DNA from: Acidimicrobiales bacterium
GTDB taxonomy: Bacteria > Actinomycetota > Acidimicrobiia > Acidimicrobiales > Palsa-688
Direction: 5' to 3'
Length of the DNA: 64,000 bases
NCBI GenBank assembly: GCA_035533095.1
Contig: DATLUM010000071.1
Span: forward strand, 1 to 64,000
Of the stretch, positions 45,912-52,661 are shown in pieces. A program made the position numbers and the translations under genes. Within the stretch, counting starts at the first letter, position 1; every line of letters begins with the position of its first letter. The notes under the pieces were generated by a model. That model was not told where the DNA came from and ran no database searches. It saw only the letters and a list, made by a program, of their open reading frames with translations.

Positions 45912-47255
45912 CTAGCGCCGCAACAGGTCCGCTACCTGAAAGGCCAGGTCGAGCGACTGGCTCCCGTTGAGGCGGGGGTCGCAGGTAGTCGTGTAGCGCA
46001 GCTCCAGATGGTTCTCGAGGATCTCCTCGGTCCCGCCGAGGCACTCCGTCACGTCGTCGCCGGTGAGCTCGACGTGGACCCCGCCCGGCCAAACCCCCTC
46101 CTGGCGGCACACCCCGAAGAACTCCCGGATCTCGGCGAGGACATGGTCGAAATGCCGGGTTTTGCGCCCTCCCGGGCTCGTGTAGGTGTTGCCGTGCATC
46201 GGGTCGCACGCCCAGACCACCGGATGGCCCGCTTCGCGGACGGCCTCGAGCAGCGCCGGCAGTGCGCCTTCGACCCGTCCCGCGCCCATCCGGGTGATCA
46301 GCGTCAGGCGGCCCGGCACCCGGTCGGGGTCCAACGCCCGGCAGACCGCGACGACCTCTTCGGGCGTTGCGGCCGGACCGATCTTCGCCCCCAACGGGTT
46401 CGACAGGCCGCGCAGGAACTCGATGTGCGCCCCGTCGGCCTGCCTGGTGCGCTCACCGACCCACAGCAGGTGTGCGGACGTGTCGTACCAGTCCCCGGTC
46501 AACGAGTCCCGCCTCGTCATCGCCTCCTCGTACCCGAGCACGAGCGCTTCGTGGCTGGTCCAGAACTCCACCTGCTGCAGGGTCGTCTCGCCGCCCAGGT
46601 TGATGCCGCACGCGCGCATGAACCGCAACGCACGCTCGATCTCGGCGGCCAGCTCCTCGTACTGCTGGCCGCCGGTGCTGCGGGCGACGAACTGCTGGTT
46701 CCACGTGTGCACCTGCGACAGATCCGCGAAACCGCCCTTCGTGAACGCCCGCAGCAGGTTCAGCGTCGACGCGGACTGGTGGTAGGCGGTCAGCATCCGG
46801 GTCGGGTCGGGGACGCGGGCGTCCTCGGTGGGGGCGTCGTCGTTGACGATGTGGCCCCGGAAGCTCGGCAGCTCCCGCCCGTCGACGACCTCGGTCGGGG
46901 AGGTGCGGGGCTTGGCGAACTGGCCGGCGATCCGGCCGAGTTTCACCACCGGCACGCCGGCGCCGTAGGTGAGGACGACAGCCATCTGGAGGATCACTTT
47001 GAGCTTGTCGCGGATGCTGTCGGCGGTGAAGTCGTTGAAAGACTCAGCGCAGTCCCCCGCCTGCAACAGGAAGGCCTCGCCCGCCGCGACCTCGGACAGG
47101 GCGTGCTGGAGGCTGCGGGCCTCCCCAGCGAAGACCAGGGGGGGCAGCACGGAAAGCGTCTTCAGCGTCTGCTCGAGCGCGTGCGCGTCTGGCCACTCCG
47201 GCTGCTGTTCGGCATGAAAGTCACGCCAACTTGTCGGCGACCAGGTCTCCTTCAC
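45912..47255 (-). CDS. aroG: 3-deoxy-7-phosphoheptulonate synthase, class II
   Basis: A 447-residue class II DAHP synthase, condensing phosphoenolpyruvate and erythrose 4-phosphate at the head of the shikimate pathway. It shows AFLLQAGDCAESF, MAVVLTYGAGVPVVKLGRIA, GQFAKPRTS, GARVEGALP-like substrate loops and GGVHVELTGDDVTECLGG. This is the type found in Mycobacterium and plants. GTG 47255 gives the expected N-terminus (WSPTSWRDFHAEQQPEWP). Frame upstream of it runs through the divergent nadD and is not coding. Confidence 0.95.
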   Translation of the reverse strand: MKETWSPTSWRDFHAEQQPEWPDAHALEQTLKTLSVLPPLVFAGEARSLQHALSEVAAGEAFLLQAGDCAESFNDFTADSIRDKLKVILQMAVVLTYGAGVPVVKLGRIAGQFAKPRTSPTEVVDGRELPSFRGHIVNDDAPTEDARVPDPTRMLTAYHQSASTLNLLRAFTKGGFADLSQVHTWNQQFVARSTGGQQYEELAAEIERALRFMRACGINLGGETTLQQVEFWTSHEALVLGYEEAMTRRDSLTGDWYDTSAHLLWVGERTRQADGAHIEFLRGLSNPLGAKIGPAATPEEVVAVCRALDPDRVPGRLTLITRMGAGRVEGALPALLEAVREAGHPVVWACDPMHGNTYTSPGGRKTRHFDHVLAEIREFFGVCRQEGVWPGGVHVELTGDDVTECLGGTEEILENHLELRYTTTCDPRLNGSQSLDLAFQVADLLRR

Positions 47256-47303
47256 AGAGAACCAGGGTGGCTGAAACCGGGCCCGAGAGCAAAGCAGATC
47301 ACC

Positions 47304-47309
47304 TAACGT
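47304..47309 (+). promoter_or_regulatory. Putative near-leaderless -10 (nadD)
   Basis: TAACGT ends 10 bases before ATG 47320; no Shine-Dalgarno site is seen. Confidence 0.4.
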
Positions 47310-47319
47310 CGGCAACCGC

Positions 47320-47916
47320 ATGGGCGAGCGGATCGGGATATTCGGTGGCACTTTCGACCCGATCCACGTTGGCCACCTCGTAGCGGCCATCAACGCCAAG
47401 CATGCGCTGGGTCTCGACCGCGTGGTGCTCATGGTCGCCAACGTCCCCTGGCAGAAGGCCGAGTCCCGCGCGGTGAGTACCGCAAGTGACCGGCTCGCGT
47501 TGGTGGCGGCCGCCGTCGGCGACGTTCCCGGGCTCGAAGCAGGCCGCATGGAGATCGAGCGCGGCGGGGAGTCTTTTACGGCGGACACCCTTGCGCAATG
47601 GCACGAGGAGAACCCCGCAGACGAGCTGTTCCTCATAGTCGGGTGGGATGTCGCCGGTGAGCTCGCCACCTGGGAGCGCGGTGACCAGATCCGCCGGCTG
47701 TCGACCCTGGTGATCGTGAACCGGCCCGGGTCGGGCCGCCCGAGGGCCCTGGAGGAGGAGGGGTGGCGGGTCGCAGAGGTGACCGTCCCGAACCTCGAGA
47801 TCTCCAGCACCGACCTGCGCGCCCGTGCCGCGAACGGTCGCCCGCTCGACTATCTGATCCCCGAGGCCGCAGTCCACTGCATCAGGGAGCGGCGAATGTA
47901 CGCTGGGGATAGATGA
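47320..47916 (+). CDS. nadD: Nicotinate-nucleotide adenylyltransferase
   Basis: NadD (198 aa) adenylates nicotinate mononucleotide in NAD synthesis. The nucleotidyltransferase motifs are GIFGGTFDPIHVGHL at the N-terminus and EISSTDLRARAANGR near the C-terminus. LFLIVGWDVAGELATWERG is the middle block. It starts a small operon with a membrane protein and rsfS, linked by overlapping stop/start codons. This nadD-rsfS pairing is widespread in bacteria. Confidence 0.96.
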   Translation: MGERIGIFGGTFDPIHVGHLVAAINAKHALGLDRVVLMVANVPWQKAESRAVSTASDRLALVAAAVGDVPGLEAGRMEIERGGESFTADTLAQWHEENPADELFLIVGWDVAGELATWERGDQIRRLSTLVIVNRPGSGRPRALEEEGWRVAEVTVPNLEISSTDLRARAANGRPLDYLIPEAAVHCIRERRMYAGDR

Positions 47917-48266
47917 CGACGGTCCGCACGCCTCGTGCCGCTGCCCGTACGGCCGCGGTCGCCGGCGCAGGCCGGGGCTTGGCGGCTGGCGGCGAGCTCC
48001 CGGACACCCTGATGGTTCTTCCGGGTTCGCTCCGGCAGACCGACGTGGTGGATGTCCGTGAGACCCCGCCCGGCGACAGGCTCCGCCGCTTGCAGCGGCG
48101 CAGGCGGTTGGTGAGGGAGCAAATCCTGGTGGTGATGTTCCTGCTCGCCGTGCTGGCGATCACGGTCGGCGTGCTGGCCATGCAGTGGCTCGGCAATGGC
48201 AGCGTCACGTCGGGGTCTGCGGCGGCGTCATCTGCAGCAATCACTCTCTCAGGAGGTCCTGCGTGA
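47913..48266 (+). CDS. Small single-pass membrane protein between nadD and rsfS
   Basis: A 117-residue protein of unknown function. The N-terminal 65 residues are Ala/Arg-rich and end in a highly basic stretch (RLRRLQRRRRLVRE). One membrane helix (LVVMFLLAVLAITVGVLAMQ) follows, then a Ser/Ala/Gly-rich outer tail. It overlaps nadD by ATGA. Its TGA overlaps the GTG of a 9-codon ORF as GTGA. In related genomes this place is often taken by an LCP-type envelope gene, but no such domain is present here. Confidence 0.7.
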   Translation: MTTVRTPRAAARTAAVAGAGRGLAAGGELPDTLMVLPGSLRQTDVVDVRETPPGDRLRRLQRRRRLVREQILVVMFLLAVLAITVGVLAMQWLGNGSVTSGSAAASSAAITLSGGPA

Positions 48267-48292
48267 AGAAGTTGGCGGGCACGCTGCGGTGA
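48263..48292 (+). CDS. 9-codon micro-ORF (MKKLAGTLR) bridging to rsfS
   Basis: GTG at 48263 has the strong Shine-Dalgarno AGGAGG (48251-48256) 6 bases upstream. It encodes MKKLAGTLR and stops with TGA at 48290-48292. Its start overlaps the stop of the membrane-protein gene and its stop overlaps the rsfS start GTG (48289), both as GTGA. The only strong ribosome-binding site in this stretch therefore serves the micro-ORF. It may act as a re-initiation bridge or leader peptide for rsfS. Confidence 0.55.
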   Translation: MKKLAGTLR

Positions 48293-48711
48293 CAGCAGCA
48301 CCACGTGACCCGGAAACCCTCGACCAGGTGCAGGAGGACTGCTCGGTCGCCGCTCGGGCCGCGTGGTCCAAAGGTGGTGGCGACACGGTAATTCTCGCGG
48401 TCGGCAAAGTCCTTGCGATCACCGACGCGTTCGTGATCACCAGCGGCAACAACCCGAGGATGGTGCGCACCATCGCAGAGGAAGTCGAGGCGAAGGTGAA
48501 AGCGGCCAGTGCTCGCTCGCCGCGTTCAGTCGAAGGACTCGACGATGCGCGGTGGGTGTTGATGGACTACGGGGACTTCGTTGTCCATATCTTCCTGGAC
48601 GAAGCGCGTGACTTCTACCAGTTCGATCGCCTCTGGGGCGACGCAGAGCGATGGGCATGGGACGGAGGCTCCGAGGCGGCAGCCTCTGCCCGCCTGGCCG
48701 CCGGCGAGTAA
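48289..48711 (+). CDS. rsfS: Ribosome silencing factor RsfS
   Basis: RsfS (140 aa) binds L14 and blocks subunit joining in starved cells. The family core is visible: GGDTVILAVGKVLAITDAFV, ITSGNNPRMVRTIAEEVE, and DDARWVLMDYGDFVVHIFLD followed by ARDFYQFDRLWGDAE. GTG 48289 is chosen because homologous sequence begins soon after it. The longer open frame upstream lies inside the preceding gene. Its start is overlapped by the stop of a 9-codon ORF. Confidence 0.93.
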   Translation: MTAAPRDPETLDQVQEDCSVAARAAWSKGGGDTVILAVGKVLAITDAFVITSGNNPRMVRTIAEEVEAKVKAASARSPRSVEGLDDARWVLMDYGDFVVHIFLDEARDFYQFDRLWGDAERWAWDGGSEAAASARLAAGE

Positions 48712-48729
48712 CCCGCCGTACCAGGCCCG

Positions 48730-49377
48730 TCAGTGCGGCCAGAGGAGCTGGTTGGAGCCGGCTGCCCCGCCCTCGGAGACGAGAGCCTCCACCTCGACGA
48801 ACACATCCTTGGCTGCTTCGTGCCGGTACCCGGCCTCGATGACGCCGACCGTGACGGTCACCACCCCGAGCGGGTTCGAGCAGTCCACGATGCCGGCGTT
48901 CTCGACGCGAGACCGGAACCGTTCGCCGGCGGCGACCGCCTGCTTTAGGTCCGAGCCCGCCAGCAAGACAGCGAGCCTGTTCTGGTCGCAGCAGTAGGCG
49001 CGGTCTCCCTGCCGGACGCTCGCCTTGAACACCTCGGCCACCGCAAGGAGCCTCGCGTCGTTGTCTTCCGGCGTCGCACTGTCGCCGCTGTCCCCGTGGT
49101 CGATTTGTCCCAGCAGTATTGAGTAGGGCTGATCCGAGCGGCGCCGGCGGGCGTTGAGCTGCAAGTGATCGAGTTCGAATGCGGCCGCGTTCGCAAGCCC
49201 GGTGTGCACGTCGATGAGCACCGAGTGAGCGAGTAGGTCGTTCTCCATGCGCAGGTCGTCGATCTCGGACCTGAGATCGCCGACCTCGCCGCTGAGCGCC
49301 TCGACCGCTTTGAGCGCCGCTTTCAGTTCGGCAGCGCGCCGCCGGCCGGGTAGAGGAATCCGAACCCTGAAGCTCAT
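48730..49377 (-). CDS. Degenerate GGDEF-domain protein
   Basis: A 215-residue protein. A coiled coil (AELKAALKAVEALSGEVGDL) precedes a GGDEF-like domain that opens with the typical DVHTGLANAAAFELD. The active-site loop, normally GGDEF, reads YCCDQNRLAVLL, so the metal- and GTP-binding residues are lost. It cannot be an active diguanylate cyclase; it may bind nucleotide or partner proteins. No signal peptide, sensor or EAL domain is present. ATG 49377 has GGAG about 8 bases upstream and is preferred to the longer frame. Confidence 0.78.
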   Translation of the reverse strand: MSFRVRIPLPGRRRAAELKAALKAVEALSGEVGDLRSEIDDLRMENDLLAHSVLIDVHTGLANAAAFELDHLQLNARRRRSDQPYSILLGQIDHGDSGDSATPEDNDARLLAVAEVFKASVRQGDRAYCCDQNRLAVLLAGSDLKQAVAAGERFRSRVENAGIVDCSNPLGVVTVTVGVIEAGYRHEAAKDVFVEVEALVSEGGAAGSNQLLWPH

Positions 49378-49492
49378 GGCTGCCACTCCACACCGCCGCG
49401 TCCCAACCGCCACGGGCCTGCCCGCCCTGTTCTCATATGACTGCTATCGGAGGACCCGGCAGGAAGGTTGAGACATACGTGATATGCCTGTT

Positions 49493-49530
49493 TGGTACAG
49501 AACATCTCAAACCGGTACCGTTCTGTGCCG
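49493..49530. promoter_or_regulatory. Imperfect dyad GGTACAGAAC / GTTCTGTGCC
   Basis: Two 10-base arms match with one mismatch across an 18-base spacer (49493-49502 and 49521-49530). The dyad lies 40-77 bases upstream of a small secreted-protein gene. It could be an operator, or part of the 5' untranslated region. Confidence 0.3.
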
Positions 49531-49569
49531 CCGGGCGCACCGGCCCGGCGATACGACCCTGGAGGTTCG

Positions 49570-49896
49570 ATGATCCGGAAGGCACTGATCGCCGCGGGGA
49601 TCCTCTCCTTGTCCCTTGGAGGATTCGTCCCGGCGATGGCGAGCAGCTCGGGCTCAGGAAACCCTGGCCCCAATGGCCACAACAACAACGGGCTCTGCGA
49701 AGCAGCGGGCAGCGGCAGCGCCCAAGGCCAAGCTGAAAAGCAGGCGAACGGCGTCGCCTTCCAGGCACTCGCCGCCGCCGGCGAGGCCATGGAGAGCTCC
49801 AGCCAGCAGACGCAGGAATCCTTGAACGGCACGGAAGGCACGGCCTCCGACACCTCGCAGGACATCCAGACCTTCTGCGGGAGTTCGTTCGGCTGA
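49570..49896 (+). CDS. Small secreted protein, unknown function
   Basis: A 108-residue protein with a clear signal peptide (MIRKALIAAGILSLSLGGF, cleavage near AMA-SSS). The mature part is Gly/Asn/Ser/Gln-rich, with two cysteines (LCEAAG and TFCGSS) that may pair outside the cell. GGAGG lies 5 bases before the ATG, so this gene uses ordinary Shine-Dalgarno translation. A strong hairpin follows the stop. No homologue is recognised. Confidence 0.78.
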   Translation: MIRKALIAAGILSLSLGGFVPAMASSSGSGNPGPNGHNNNGLCEAAGSGSAQGQAEKQANGVAFQALAAAGEAMESSSQQTQESLNGTEGTASDTSQDIQTFCGSSFG

Positions 49897-49927
49897 ACCA
49901 GGCCTTTACAACCCAGACGTGAATCCG

Positions 49928-49954
49928 AACCCCCGCCTGCTGAAGGCGGGGGTT
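49928..49954 (+). terminator. Hairpin terminator after the small secreted protein gene
   Basis: AACCCCCGCC pairs perfectly with GGCGGGGGTT around a 7-base loop. It starts 32 bases after the stop codon. The T-run is minimal, as is common in GC-rich bacteria. Confidence 0.7.
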
Positions 49955-49965
49955 CGATCGCGATA

Positions 49966-49971
49966 TACCGT
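49966..49971 (+). promoter_or_regulatory. Putative leaderless -10 (SulP gene)
   Basis: TACCGT, within TATACCGT, ends 8 bases before ATG 49980. No Shine-Dalgarno site is visible. Confidence 0.45.
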
Positions 49972-49979
49972 GACCGCGG

Positions 49980-51692
49980 ATGAACCGCTGGTTCGCACAG
50001 TTCGGCCCGGCACTGCGCCAGTCAGCGGGCCAGGTGTTCTCGTCGGCGCGTGGTTACCAGCGCCGGTGGGCCGGGCTGGATTTGCTGGCGGGACTGACGC
50101 TCCTGGTCATAGCCGTCCCCGAGCAGCTCGCCACGTCGAGGCTCGCGGGGATGCCGCCGATCACCGGTTACTACGCTTTCATCGCCGGCGCGCTCCTTTT
50201 CGCTGCGCTCGGATCCAACCCGCAGATGTCGGTGGGCGCCGACTCCACGATCGCGCCGCTGTTCGCGGTCGGGATCGGTCACCTCGCCGCGACGGGTTCA
50301 CCCCGCTACATAGCACTTGTCGGCTTGCTCGCTGTCAGCGTCGGTGCAATCGTCGCCCTCGTCGGGCTCTTGCGCCTCGGCTGGATCGCCGAGTTCCTCT
50401 CCGAACCGATCATCACGGGGTTCCTCGCGGGGGTCGCGGTCATCATCGTCATCCACCAGCTGCCGGACTTCCTCGGCATCCCGGCGGCGAAGGGCGGCAA
50501 CCTGCACCGCATCTACGAGATCGTCCACCACCTCGGTGCAACGAACGGATGGACGCTCGGCATCGGCGCTGCCGTGCTGGCCATCGTGATCGTGGTCGAC
50601 CGGATCGACCGGCGGTTGCCGGGTGCCCTCGTTGGGCTGGTCGCCTCCGCCTTCGTCGTGGCGCTCGCCAACCTGCACCGGCACGGGGTCGCCATACTCG
50701 GAACCATCTCGCACGGGGCACCGCATTTCGGCCTGGCCCAGCTCTCATGGTCGGCTCTGGGCAGCGTGCTTCCGATCGCCGGCGTCGTTGCCATCGTGGT
50801 CATCAGCCAGACTGCGGCCACCACCCGCGCGTTCGCTGCCCAGGGCGGCTACGAGGTGGACGTAGGACGCGACTTCATCGGAGTCGGTGCTGGAAGCGTC
50901 CTCTCCGGACTCGCCGGCTCCTTCCCGGTCGACGCGAGCCCGCCACGCACGGCCGCCGCCGCCTCTGCAGGGGGCCGCACCCAGCTCTCGGGGCTGTCCG
51001 CTGCCATCGCGCTCGCGCTGCTGATCCCCGTCGCCGGTCTGCTGAAAGACCTACCGCTTGCGACGCTCGCGGCAGTTCTGCTGTTCATCGCTGGCCGCCT
51101 CGTGCACATCCGCGACCTGAGGTCAATCGCCTCGTTCAACCTCATCGAGTTCGGTCTCGCCGTGGTGACGCTCCTCACCGTCGCACTCGTCGGCATCGAG
51201 CAGGGCATCGGACTTGCGGTCGGGCTGGCCATCCTCGACCGCACCCGGCTGTCCGCCCGGCCGCAGTTGCACGTACTCGGACGGATCCCACGGACGACCA
51301 GCTGGGCACCGCTATCCAGTTCAGAAGAGCCGCAGCAAGTTCCTGGCGTTCTCGTCGTCCTGTTCGCAACCCCGCTCTGGTACGCCAACGAGGGGCACTT
51401 CCGGTATCAGCTGAACGCCGCCTTTCGCCGTGCGGTGGGCACCGTGCAACTGGTCGTGCTCGACGCTATCGGGATGAGTGACATCGACTTCACCGGCGCT
51501 CGCTCTCTTGACCAGGTCCTCGATGAGATCGCACAACGCAAAGCGGCGTTCGCGGTGGCGCGCGCGGGTGAGCACATGCGCAACAGTCTCGTCCGCTTCG
51601 GCCTTGCCGATCGGTTCGGCCGCGACCACTTCTTCGCCTCGGTCAACGAGGCGGTGGCCGCGTTGGGCCCAGAGCAGCACGACCCTCTTTGA
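49980..51692 (+). CDS. SulP-family anion transporter with STAS domain
   Basis: A 570-residue SLC26/SulP transporter. The signature region LDLLAGLTLLVIAVPEQLATSRLAGMP begins the membrane domain (read as two parts, LAGLTLLVIAVPEQLA and TSRLAGMP). Eleven or more helices continue to about residue 420. A C-terminal STAS domain (about 445-560) shows LVVLDAIGMSDIDFTGARSL. The substrate may be sulfate, bicarbonate or another anion. Nearby cysH/sirA make sulfate plausible but do not prove it. The reading frame continues for 40 open codons past the TGA. Confidence 0.9.
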   Translation: MNRWFAQFGPALRQSAGQVFSSARGYQRRWAGLDLLAGLTLLVIAVPEQLATSRLAGMPPITGYYAFIAGALLFAALGSNPQMSVGADSTIAPLFAVGIGHLAATGSPRYIALVGLLAVSVGAIVALVGLLRLGWIAEFLSEPIITGFLAGVAVIIVIHQLPDFLGIPAAKGGNLHRIYEIVHHLGATNGWTLGIGAAVLAIVIVVDRIDRRLPGALVGLVASAFVVALANLHRHGVAILGTISHGAPHFGLAQLSWSALGSVLPIAGVVAIVVISQTAATTRAFAAQGGYEVDVGRDFIGVGAGSVLSGLAGSFPVDASPPRTAAAASAGGRTQLSGLSAAIALALLIPVAGLLKDLPLATLAAVLLFIAGRLVHIRDLRSIASFNLIEFGLAVVTLLTVALVGIEQGIGLAVGLAILDRTRLSARPQLHVLGRIPRTTSWAPLSSSEEPQQVPGVLVVLFATPLWYANEGHFRYQLNAAFRRAVGTVQLVVLDAIGMSDIDFTGARSLDQVLDEIAQRKAAFAVARAGEHMRNSLVRFGLADRFGRDHFFASVNEAVAALGPEQHDPL

Positions 51693-51815
51693 CTACTGCC
51701 CGGTCGAATCCTGCGCGATCCACGCCGGCAGGTTCCACTTGGTCTCGATCAGGCGAAGATCGAGTGGTCGAGACGGCTCACCGAACTGGGGATCACCCCG
51801 GCGGACACCCTCTGA
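51693..51815 (+). pseudogene. 40-codon coding-like remnant in frame after the SulP stop
   Basis: Directly after the SulP TGA the same frame runs 40 codons to a second TGA (51813-51815). It encodes a protein-like sequence ending in AKIEWSRRLTELGITPADTL. Codon third positions are mostly G or C, as in real genes. No ATG, GTG or TTG start opens it. It could be a remnant of a deleted gene or a readthrough extension. I do not recognise the family. Confidence 0.35.
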
Positions 51816-51868
51816 TCGACCGGCGCGCTGAGGGTCGAACGGCCCTAGTACGTCCAGCGGCCGCTGCT

Positions 51869-51874
51869 TAGGAT
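51869..51874 (+). promoter_or_regulatory. Leaderless -10 (ABC exporter operon)
   Basis: TAGGAT ends exactly 6 bases before GTG 51881, the geometry expected when transcription starts at the first base of the start codon. The same hexamer and spacing recur at 58331. Confidence 0.55.
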
Positions 51875-51880
51875 CCCAGC

Positions 51881-52660
51881 GTGCGCGCGTTCCTTCGACC
51901 GAAGGCGGCGGGGACTGGGCCAGAGGAGACAGATGTCACCCCAGGCGGCGGCGCGATCATCCGGTTGGAGGGAGTCACCAAGAGGTTCGTGACCCCGGCG
52001 GGGACCGTCGTGGCGCTCGACGCAGCGACCCTCTCGATCGCAGCGGCCCAGCTCGTCGTGGTGCTCGGGCCGTCGGGGAGCGGCAAGACGACCTTGCTCA
52101 ACATGATCGGCGCCCTCGACACGCCGACAGAGGGCGCGATCGAGGTCGCGGGGCAGCGCATAACGGATCTCAGCCGGCAGCAGCTCTTCGCCTACCGGCG
52201 CAAGACCGTTACGTTCGTCTTCCAAGCCTTCAACCTGTTTCCCGAGTTGACGGCACTGGAGAACGTGCGCTTCGGCGCGGAGGCCTCGGGCAGGCGGCCG
52301 GCCGGCGAGCTCGCGGCCCAAATCCTGCGCGACGTGAAGCTCGGTGACCGCCTCCATCACTTTCCGCACGAGTTGTCGGGCGGCGAGCAACAGCGTGTCG
52401 CCATAGCCCGCTCCCTGGCGACGGGCAACCCGGTGCTCCTGGCCGACGAGCCGACCGGCGAGCTCGACTTCCGCACCGGCATCGAGATCCTCCAACTGCT
52501 GCGTGACCGGGCGACGACCGGCCAGTCCGTCGTTATCGTCACCCACAACCGGGAGATAGCTCGGATGGCCGACGTGGTAGTCGAGCTGAGCAACGGGCGG
52601 GTCATATCGGTAACAGCTCCGGTGGGTGGACCCGCGAAGCCCGGTGAGCTGCATTGGTAG
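51881..52660 (+). CDS. ABC transporter ATP-binding protein (MacB/LolD type)
   Basis: A 259-residue ATPase of the MacB/LolD/FtsE group. Walker A is GPSGSGKTT, the Q-loop is FVFQAFNLFPELTALENV, the ABC signature LSGGEQQRVAIARSLA and Walker B VLLADEPTGELD, with the H-loop His in VTHNREIARMAD. It has a 25-residue N-terminal extension before the ATPase fold. The permease follows after one base. No periplasmic adaptor is present, so it probably acts as a lipoprotein, lipid or peptide exporter. Confidence 0.95.
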   Translation: MRAFLRPKAAGTGPEETDVTPGGGAIIRLEGVTKRFVTPAGTVVALDAATLSIAAAQLVVVLGPSGSGKTTLLNMIGALDTPTEGAIEVAGQRITDLSRQQLFAYRRKTVTFVFQAFNLFPELTALENVRFGAEASGRRPAGELAAQILRDVKLGDRLHHFPHELSGGEQQRVAIARSLATGNPVLLADEPTGELDFRTGIEILQLLRDRATTGQSVVIVTHNREIARMADVVVELSNGRVISVTAPVGGPAKPGELHW

Positions 52661-52661
52661 C

